A stretch of 64,000 bases of DNA from Glandiceps talaboti (Eukaryota; Hemichordata; Enteropneusta; Spengelidae): NCBI RefSeq assembly GCF_964340395.1, contig NC_135570.1:9639322-9703321 (forward strand). The letters run 5' to 3'. Numbering within the stretch: the stretch's first letter is position 1; every line of letters begins with the position of its first letter. Made by a program: the position numbers and the translations under genes. The notes under the pieces were generated by a model, which saw only the letters and a program-made list of their open reading frames with translations, ran no database searches and was not told where the DNA came from. Shown in pieces: positions 13,101 to 24,500 of this stretch.

Positions 13101-16100
13101 CCCCACATTTTTACATATGTATGCAGTTGGTGTACACTTTTTACAGTACTTGATGTTTCACTTTGTCACATAAAAGTAGGCTTCAGGTATTTGCATGTAC
13201 ATGAAAATGCTAGTTTGTAATGAGAGAAAGAAGAGTGCTGTAACTATCACGAAGCAGTGTGCCTTCTACATATATCAGTCATTGACTTGTCTTGGTGTTA
13301 CTATCTCAAGAAGTTGTCTCTAACAGGGAGTTGTCTTAGTGTTATTGTCTCAAAAATTTCTCTCTACACTATCAGAGACTTGTCTTGGTGTTACTGTCTC
13401 GAGAAGTTTTCTCTACACTATCAGAAACTTGGTGTTACTACATTGTACATTTTGTATCTCAAGAAGCTGTCTCTATCAGAAACTTGACTTAGTGTTGCTA
13501 TCTCAAGAAGCTCTCTACACTATCAGAAACTTGACTTAGTGTTGCTATCTCAAGAAGCTCTCTCTCTCTACACTATCAGAAACTTGTCTTGGTATTACTA
13601 TCTCAAAAACCTCTCCAGACCAGCGTCTTTAGATAACACCACGAAAAGTGTCAGGGCTAGAGTATGTAATAAGAGACAAAATCTTAAAAACATGTTTTAC
13701 TTGCGAGTCACCACATACTATGGAATAGAGGAACACCAAATTTTTGTTGAGTCACAAGAATTGCTGTGCATCAGTTGGCACAAAATTGCTATGAGGGAAT
13801 ACTGCTAAGTGAGTGAGGTATCTGTAAATGTTTAGTGACGCACCATTTTAGTTATCTGTAAACAAAAATGATAACATCGAAATGAGTGGATACAAACTAC
13901 AATGTACTTGCTGGATTGCATGCCAACACGGTTGCTAACTAAACCATGGTGGGAGGTGTAAATGGTAATGATACTGTATAGGAACTACACTACCTACCAG
14001 CTTGATTGCATGCATTGATTAATAATGATAAGTGAACTAAGTTCTGTGTGTCATAATACACTATACATGTAGCTCTTTTGAAATAACAGAAAGGCGATGG
14101 TGTAACAGGTGTTAGGTGTAGTACAATGTAAAGTTTGTGTACTGCAATATGTATTCAGGGCTTGTCCCGGTGGGTTACCAATTTCAGAAATTGGTAGCCC
14201 AAGGATGGTGACCAATAGTCTCATATTCCTGAACTGAAAACAGAGCTCCTCTGTTGGAATTTGGAAATACATGTATGTGTGTTATTAAAATAATGTCCGT
14301 AAATCTTCCATAATCAGTGGTAGCCTTAGTGGGTTACCAGCTGCAAATTATGGTAGCCCCATGTCAAGAATTGGTAATCTTTGGGCACAGGACTACTGTT
14401 AACTTCGAGCCCTGTGTATACATGTACTATGTACTACAAACTTGGAACATGGAACATGTAGGGGAAACCCAGAAAGGGAATACAAAATATGTGTATGACT
14501 AAAATTTTAACCTAATGGAAAACTTTGCAGTCCACATGTACATTACATTTGTATGTTCAAGGGAGTTGTTGGTGTCCAACTTGAAAGAATATATACATCA
14601 TAACATACATGTTAATATCATTAGTACTAATAATATAATAATTAAGATATTCCCCAATATTTTTCTTCCTCCAGCCGTGAAAACATTAATGAGTTAAGGG
14701 ACCTTGTTACCACGAGTCACTAGACTCAATGACAAACCCTTAGATTTGTGGCTGAATGAAGGAAAATATTGGAAATAATATGTTTTATGAAAAGGCGGGA
14801 AAAATAATATATTGACAATGTTTTGACTCGTATTTTGAATACTGTAGAACTAGTGATGTAGACACATGGTGTCATGACACAAGACAACCAGGGGTTAAAG
14901 TTAAAACCCATATTTTTCTGTTCAAAGATAATAACTTGGCTTGTGCATGAAATAAGTTACATGTATGTACATGGAACATGTTACATGTAAATCATATTCA
15001 TAATATATAGTGGAGTAAACTTCACTTGTACATACATGAAACATTTTTTTTTTTTTGTCGTCTCCAGTTTGAATGACTGAAAATGCTAACCATAAGTTAG
15101 TGACTTGATGTTATGAAATCTAGCTCAACTGACGTACATTGTACGTAGTCTAAGGTTACTTGAGAATACACTGATCTGTAAAACTAATCATCTCAACTGT
15201 AATGCCAAGTAAAGGGGAAGGTGTGGCAATTAACCTACATTTGTATACAATTTTCTTTTCTTTTCATTTCTTCTCTTCTTCATTTGTACATACATTACCT
15301 CATTTTCTGATCTTGCTGTATGCTCTCCTCATCCATTTCTTTGCTCCTGCCTTAGTATTTCTTTGTCTTCTTCTGTTCCTCTCTTTCCTATGCCCCTCCC
15401 TTCCACGCTCCAGCTCTTCTCAATGCTCCTTCCCTCCACCTTTCTCCTCCTCCTCTCTTCCCTTCACCTCTACTTTCCATTCCTGTCCTCCCCTTCTGCT
15501 TTCCTTTCCACCATGGTATCTCTCATGTCTTCTGAATTTCTTCCTGTCACCTCTCCTTTCCCACCCTCCCACCCACCCACCTGCCCACCTCTCCTGTCCT
15601 TCCCCTTTTCTTTCCTCCATCTCTTATTTTCCTTCTACCTCCCCCGTTCTCTTATGTCTTCTAGAAATTTGACATAAAACACAACACCATTGTACTTGTT
15701 TGGATTAAACCCACTACAAATGTACATTGTTATCTGGTGAGAGCCATTACATGTCTTTCCTGTGACCTGCTTTAATACCAGTATAAATAAGAGAGATAAA
15801 AGGACTATGAAACTAGTGTAACTGATCCAGTTGTGGGTGTAACCATGTACACATGTCCTGTCGGTTTCCTGCTGGTTATAATTATGTTATCTCTGATCTC
15901 ACCTGAACTTTGACCTTTGGCACCATCGGAATAAAGTCAGCCTGTTTAAGTCTTGGTTACTCACCATGCCAGCGAGAGTCTGGGTAACCTAGACCAGCCT
16001 GTTTGTTAATGTATACTGTATCATGTGTATCATGCATGGGATCTATTCACCACAGTGACCTTAGATAAAAGTGGTGAATTATTACGTTGGTCTGGAGATA

Positions 16101-18502
16101 TATAATCTAATATTTCTGAAAACACTATCATTTACAAATGAAGGTATATTACTTTCTTAGTTTTGTATTTGTGCAACTTAAGAAATGGTGAAGGCACATG
16201 TTCACATTTAGCTGGCATGATGTCTATGATCACCTCCATCTCAGTCATTTGGAAGGAGGTGATCATTCCTGAAACAAACGACAATATACGATGGAAATTG
16301 AGAGGGGCTGACTGATGTGTGAGGACACCCCATCATGGCGTACCTTACAGACTATTCCTACATCAGATTAATCAGCTTGATGTGAAGTTGACTTGTTTTG
16401 ACAAATCTTTTATTTGTTCAATTTTACAGCAAGCAAGAGCAGAACAAGAAGAGGAGTTTATCAGCAACACATTACTAAAGAAAATACAGGCATTGAAGAA
16501 AGAAAAAGAAAAGTTAGCTGTCAATTATGAACAGGAAGAAGAATTCCTGACCAATGACTTATCAAGAAAACTATTACAGGTGTGGTCTATTTTACTTATT
16601 TCAATAACAAAGATAGTAAACTGTCAATCATAATCAGCAGTGAAACATTCTGACCAAGGATTTATCAAGGATTTTACACATTTAAATAACAATGAAAATA
16701 AACTGTCAATCATAATAATGATAGTAAACTGTCAATCAGCAGTGAAACATTCTGACCAATGATTTATCAAGGAAATTATTAGAGGTGTGGCCTATTTTAC
16801 TCATTTCAATAGAAGGTACAATATGTAATCACAAGAACATACAAAACAAAATATGAAAGAAAAACAGAAAACAACAATTTTCAGGCAACAACAATAAGAC
16901 AAAAAAATCTGTTTATGATAAGAAATAAATTATAAACAAATCAATAATATATATATATTTTTTTTACAGCTTCGTCAAGAAAAGGTCCAGTTAGAACAGA
17001 CATTAGAGCAGGAACAAGAGTTCCAGGTGAATAAACTGATGAGGAAGATAGATAAATTAGAAAGTGAAACAACTGCCAAGCAACAATCATTAGAACAGGT
17101 AGGGTAAAAAGTTATTTGTATTTATGTGGGGAGTTTACCAGTTTGACTGCATGTATGATGCAATTTGTATTATTGTAAGGGATGGTCGCACAGTGTCACA
17201 CAAGCTCAATAAACAAACATTGTTCCTTTGGACCGAACCCCCTCCCCCTAAACAAACATTCACAAATGCGACATCACAGTGCCATATGATGTAAACCATG
17301 ATGAAGACTATAGTGGTCATACCACTACGGCAATGCAATTTAAAAACATGATGGTAAACATGAATTTCCAACCTCATTAACTGTTTTCTGAGATGATGGT
17401 AAATACATCAAAATACTACCGGAAACCCAACACTATATGTCACACCAGAAGTAAATTTTTATCACCATATCAACATCTCAGCAGTAAATACAGAAGCTTT
17501 TATCATTCAAGGCATGAAATTTTTCCAAACTAGATTAGAAGTTGGAAAATGAAGTTCAGCAATCACATTGATGACAGACCCCCCCCCCTCCCCCCATGAA
17601 CGAAGTTTGCTTGTTGAGCTTGTGTGACATTGTGCAATCGTCCCTTACTGTTTGTCATTATTGCAGTACAGCTAGCTCAAGAAGTTACAATTTGTAAATG
17701 TTACAATTCTCCTTGAATTGTATGTTGACAAGCTAGATATAAACTTTAATGATATTTTTGTTGTGCATAAATTGTAGCCATGTTATAAAATATAGCAATA
17801 TTCATAAGATTTTTGTTTGGCCATTATGATAAAATGTAGCAAGCCATACAACAACATGTAGCAATGTTAGTAAGAGTTTTGTAGAGCCAGGTGATAACAT
17901 GTAGCAATGATAGTAAGATATTTGTTAAGTCAGACTATAAAATGTAGCAATGGTTGTGAAATATCAGCCAACTGATAAATTGTAGCAATGTTAGTGAGAT
18001 ATTTGTCAAGCCAGACACTAAAATGTAGCAATGTTAGTAAAATTTTAGTTGAGCCATACAAGAAAACATAGCAATGTCAGTAGGATTTTGTCAAGCCATG
18101 CCATAAAATATAGTAAATCATTCAAGAAAATGTAGCAGTGTCATCACCACATGTAGCAATGTTAGTAAGATTTTTGTCAAACTGGATGACATTTTGTTTC
18201 AGTTTTAAGGGTTTGTTATTAGTAGAGACTCATATATGCATAGAGTCCAATCTTTATGACTTGCCATATGTTATCTACTTCATGCCAGTAACAAAAGATT
18301 ACTATGCCATCAATCCAAGTTATTGAGGTTTTTAGAGGCACAAAAGCAATAGCATCATGACAAGTATTAATGGAACTCGACTGTAAATGTTTCATGAGAC
18401 TGAGATATTGCTGAAATTGATTAAGATGAATAGCTTCTAAGAAGTGAAAAAAAAAGAAAAATATGTGTACGCTCACATGCATACAGATAGATTAGAAAGA
18501 TG

Positions 18503-18556
<54 letters not shown>

Positions 18557-21500
18557 TTATTAATAACACATGATAGCAAGGGCAATATCACAAGTTATTG
18601 CTCACCCAAGGGATCGTGGTTATGACTGTAATATTCATGATGCCAAGCCAAAGGTCAGGGTATCATCAACATGACCACTTGCCCGAGAGTAGGCAATGCA
18701 TCATGATATTGCCCATGCCAATCATGTGTTAATTAATTATACACCGAACAAAAACTGTCAAAGTTGGGTTGTCAAAAATGAGCCGTTACCACTGAAAATA
18801 TTACATAATACATACGTACGTACGGATAGATAAGATAGATAGATCAATCCATCGATCAATCTGTGTTCAGTGGGTGATATTCAGTAATTTTCAGTATCTA
18901 AATTGATAGTCAATTCCTAAAAAGTAACATTGATTTTGCTAAGATTTGAGAATATTCCTGACAGGGAGGGGGAAATCTGGTAATATTGGCATGGATCTCC
19001 TTACCTCATTCCATAATATTGCATGTAGTAGGGAACCATGGGGAAAAAACCAAGGGAACTCGGGTAGATTGTATACCTGTTATTCCTTATCAAAGCACTT
19101 TCAGTAAATATTTCAACACAAATGCTAGTACAATAGATTGACCTCGAAAAGGAAAACAGAAAACTATATTCAGTGCTTGATCATTGATGTGATTTATAGT
19201 TGTACGTGTGTGGATACGGCGATATAAAAGGATTGGATATTTGATAACTTAAGAAGCTAGAACACAGTAAATGCCAAATGATCAATATGTACTGTGGTGA
19301 TGGGGAAATCACGGATTTGCACTGATCAATAAATTATCATGGAACTGTCAGACTCCATCCTTGACTATATATTTTGTATATGGTACATGTAAGCCATGTT
19401 GGGTATGGTTTATGGCGTGAAGTAATATTTGATGCTCATCAAATAGATTATATTTTAGAAGATTAATTCTCACAAATTGTTTATAAAATGGACTTGTACT
19501 TAATGTCACTTGATGTTTTACCTATCAAATCTATATTTGTAGAAGACTAACTTTTACAAATTATCAACTAAACTGGTATGTATTAAATGTACAGTAATAA
19601 TATGTGAAGATTTGGGCACACAAATTTACTGGTGTAAAATTCTTACAAAGGTTTTTACCGTAAAATAAATGTGTTGGTAGATTCAGGTTAGCCTCCACAG
19701 ATAATTGAGAGAAATGTAATTGGGTTGATAAAGTAAAGCTAATCCCCCACCCCACCCCCACCCCATAAAAAACCAAAACCAAAAACCAAAAAACAAAACA
19801 AAAACATAACAACTCTATACAAACAAAACAACATACATGAAGTACAGCGTTGAATGTAGCTATATGGTGAAACAAAGCAAATTGTTTGAAGTATTTTCAT
19901 CTGCCAGAAAACAATATTAGTCTTTAGTCAGTACTTTAGCGTCTTCAGAATCAATGTCTTTACAATAAGATATTTTTTTATATTAAATGAATATCATTTC
20001 CAGATATGAAGAAAAGTAAACAGAATTGACACTTTCAATACCTGACTGTTACAAACTAGAACAGACCCAAACTAAATACTATTACATATGTATTCATGTA
20101 CCTTGTGGCATGTAGTACATATAGATTACATACATTTGTAAATGAGTAATAGTTATGCCATGGTGCAATGGATGTAAACATATTATAATTTGTAAATGAG
20201 ATATTAAGCATACACTTGTTGTAACTGGGGTATTATTTTTGCAAGTAGACAACTAACTATATTTTCACTGAAAATTATTTAATTTTTAAATACCAATATT
20301 CAATAATTTGATATTATACATGTTAATAATTATCTATACATGCATAGTATAGTGATTAGTTGAAATTGTGATTCAGGGTGGGTAGGATTTTTGGATGCAG
20401 ACCCAAAAATCAATATGATTTGGATATTTTGCACCCTTCTATGTTTGCTGTTTACACAAATATAGTATATATTCCATATTGTTTGGCTTGTGCATGATAT
20501 AACAGTTTTAGTTTATTTCTGTTTTAGATTATCTAGAGTTACAATGTAGTTTATCAGAATAGTTCTGAAGGTACTGCTGTACATGCATGTACCTGTCTTT
20601 CAGTTGAAATCCTACAGCATGGTGCATGTTTGTAAATGGGATTTTAAAACATATTGAGCAGTGGCACATCTGTTATTTGGCCTGTTGTCTAACAAATAAA
20701 CAATCACACATACATGTATAGTTCATTGTTATCATCAAGGACAGCCAATAGGTAAAATGTACACGAGTTCCCAAGTCATTTTACCAAGATTACAATTTAC
20801 CTACCAAAACTACGATGTGTGGTATAATATATGAAATCTATAGATGCAGATTTTACCAGATTTCCCCCTTATACATGTATTACCAGGGTTCGAAATTCTT
20901 AGAAAAACAGTGAATGTGCAATGTATATTTATACTATGTTATTTTAATAAGATTTTCCACCAAAAGTACTTATGTATGGAAATCTTGTGATGCATGTTTT
21001 ACCTGATTTCCCTCTGTTATTAGTAGTTTTCAAAAACTTCAACAAAAAACAGTGAAAGTACAATGTATATATTTATTGATACTGTGTTATTTTACCAGGA
21101 TTTTCAACCAAAAAGTACTTCTGTACAATGTATGGTATAAATATATGATGCAAATTTTACCAGATTCCCCCATCTATTAGTATTACCTGGGTTGGTTCCA
21201 AAATCATAGCTAAAAACAATGAAAGTACAATGTATATGAATTTTTATACATGTAGTGTGTAATTTTTACCAAGATTTTCAACCAAAAAAGTACTTCTGTA
21301 CAATGTATGGTATAGATATATGAAAATCTTTTGATGCGTTCGTGTTTTACAAGATTTCCCTCTGTTATTAGCCTAATATTACATAATGTAGTGTTCCTAA
21401 ACCTTAGCTAAAAACTGAAAGTACAAAGTACAAATGTACATGTATATGATACTGTGTCATTTTACCAAGATTTCCCTCTGCCATAAAGAGTGTTTCAAAA

Positions 21501-24500
21501 CCTTCACTAAAAGCAGTGAAAGTATACTGTATATGTATATTATCGTGATTATCGTCAACTGATATTGCTTCAAATACATTCATTATAAATATAGCCACAG
21601 GGTATCTACAAAAGTTCATGGATGGGACAAATTATTTGTCTACCTTGTGTTATGTTTATATGGATACAAGGACAGTGATATAACAATGCTTGCTTGGTAC
21701 GAATATAACAACAAAACAATGACTCATGGAGTTGATAACCCTGCCTCTAAAATAGGTGCTGTAAATTTGACCGTTTCCAAAACAGACCATGGAAAGGTTG
21801 CCAATAGTAACATAATAAATACTAGTAGAAATAGGTCATTCCTTTGATAAACAGCACAGAGTGAATTGAAATGTAGATCAATTGGATAGTTAAACTTGAA
21901 TCTAAGTGTCAATTTAATTTCATTAAAGTATGCGCAGTCACTTTCACAAACATTCAAATTGTGGGGTGTTTTGTCACCTCTCTCTTGAACTTAATTCTAT
22001 TAGTCATATACATGTATGGTGTGCCCTTTAATGATAGCCAAATTTTGTTGTGAGTAGGTATGATAAAAACTGGCATTTCTTGTGAGTCACCACATAGTAA
22101 GAGATAGGGAACACCAAATTTTGGTGCGTCATTAGCAATTGCGTGTGTGTCAGTGGTGGTGTGTCAAATTGGCTTAGAGGGCACACTGGTAATGTAGCCT
22201 ATATACAAGTGACGTATTTAGAGTCACCGAGTTTAAAAAAAAAAAAAAGACATTAAATTACGTGTTCAGTCACTTACAATATTAAAATTGTGCCTTTTGT
22301 CATCCAGCCACCCCTTGAACAAAATTGGAAAATCTATATAAAAAAAATTATAGTTTATAACTAAGTGACCTTTTTAGAGTCACCAAGGTTTTTTTTTAAA
22401 AAGACAGTAAATTGTGTACACAGTCATTTTAACGAAACTGAAATTGCATTTATCTCTGTCATCATTCCTTTAGTAGAAGATTTCACTACACATAATTGTC
22501 TCTGTATCGCTTGTAAAAAAAACCAAAAACTAAGGCCACAATGTTCTGCAGAAAAGGTATATGTTAATTTAATATAATATGTACAGTCACTTTATATGGG
22601 GTATATGCTCCCTTGAGTGCAAGTTTCTACCTTATGATTGTCATGGTAACACCATATGGCCTACTAATTTGTAGCCTATGTTTTCAAGTGAGAGGACTAC
22701 ATTTGTAACTCATCTTGTACATGTATGTACCCTTAAATGTCAGAAAACAGGACTAGATCATGTTTTGTATTTAATAATACAGGTAAACATTAATTTAATA
22801 CATGTAAACCACTTGAAAATTTCAAATTGCATATGTACTGACTTCACTGTGTGAAAATGTAAAGATGCATGTTCTCTTTGTGGTGTGTGTGTAACTTAGA
22901 TAAAATATGTGCCTTGTCAAGTTTTTTGCAAGAAATAGTGAAAAAGGCCATATAATAATAATATTTTATTGTCATATGTATTTGTGCAATGAAATTTGCA
23001 GTGGTTCTGTGAAAAAAAAAAATTTTTATAGCCATTTTTGGAATGATGGTAAAAACCAGAGATAATGTGCTTTTCGCAAAATGGATATGATTCAGTGATA
23101 TGGTGAAAACCACAGAAAATGAAAAGCACTTCTCAAAATCACTAATATTCAATGATTGTGGAAAATAATATGTAGACAGCAATGTTAATATTGATTAGAT
23201 TGGAATGATTCTGTGCAGAGCACAGGTTTTGGAGGTCGGTTGAATCTATCCGTGTAATAAACAAGGTCCACAGTGTGTACATCATTTTATCGTTTTGTAG
23301 ATGTTATTAATACATATTGTCAGTTGACAATAAAGCTATCATATGAGCTATGTGATTGGCAATAACAACATTGTCCCTTGTTTGACCCCATTATTGTCAT
23401 CTGATATAGCAGGTATGAATGGGTGCTGTACAGTCAGCATAGAACAGTATAGTCTGAAGGTGATTTATTTTCAATCTATTGTCGGCACACAATTAAGTTC
23501 ATTGACATCTGCTTACCTTGCTAATAGTACTGTGAGCAAGTATAGTGTCTGCAATCATCATTATATAAAACAATTACGCTGGTAGCCAAAAGTGAATTTA
23601 TTTCCAATATATGATAGATATTTGAAATAAGGAAAGAAAAGTGACATGTCTCCTCATTTGTAACAAATATAAATATGTCATGGTGAGTTTCTTTGAAATT
23701 GAAATTGAAATTTATTTTACACAAAAGAGATAAACATACAAATAGCAAACATTAACATCAAAAAAGAAATGATTTAAAGTTGTGGGCAAGAGACTAGAAA
23801 ATAGTTTTGAAAAAATTACATGTAATTGAGCCTAGTCACTCGATTTCAAAAGTATCAATTGCATATCATACTGTGGTGACTGTAGTTGTTCAAAATAAAT
23901 AACATTACTTATAAAATCAGAAACTTCTAATGAAGAACCACAGCAACAGATATTTACATTGTTAACAACACTAAGAAACAAGCTATGGTGATAGGATAGG
24001 ATAGTTTCACAGCAAGTGAAAATAAACAAAAGTAAATGTAACAGTAAAATGCCATACAATGGTTATCAAATAACCTTGTACCAAAAATCCCATGCTTTCA
24101 TTTATAGCAATCGCAACCTCAACATTTGGAAATTTGTTAAAAAGTTGTTTGGTTCCGGTTACCCGACCCCACCTAGTTTTTCACGGCGACCTTTAACTTT
24201 TTTTTACATATTCGAGATAAAAAATAGGGAAATCACAAAAATTGTCAAGTCTCACAAGAAATAATGATGTGGAAACAGACATCAACTTATTATAAAACCA
24301 TTCTTCCAATCTGTAATGGCTGTACATCTACTCCCCCACCTATTTTAAAATTGAATGTTATCGGAACCACATAATTTTTTTTTATGCCTAATACCATGCT
24401 GTTTAAATACTGGGTGTGAATAGTTTCTGCATTCATCATAGTAACATACATGGACATGAAGTAGATTTATTTCCAATCCATAGTGTATGCAATATTTTAG

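Larger units (their letters stand above)
4177..16429 (+). other. CCDC6: CCDC6 intron 1 (12.25 kb)
   Basis: Donor GTAAGT and acceptor TTTTACAG. Contains a degenerate array at 5455-5950, fold-back family A copies (6351-6487, 8528-8772, 11633-12006), a family B copy (10637-11107), a 36-bp palindrome (8284-8319), an ATGT microsatellite, a tRNA-like repeat (about 9420-9510), a tandem array at 13265-13625, a 420-bp pyrimidine tract (15240-15662) and a hairpin at 16226-16266. No extra exon was recognised. Confidence 0.9.

Noticed and set aside
15202-15677. 156-codon and 104-codon open frames, possibly a membrane protein
   Set aside because: Hydrophobic, Ser/Pro-rich composition is forced by the pyrimidine tract; it lies in CCDC6 intron 1.
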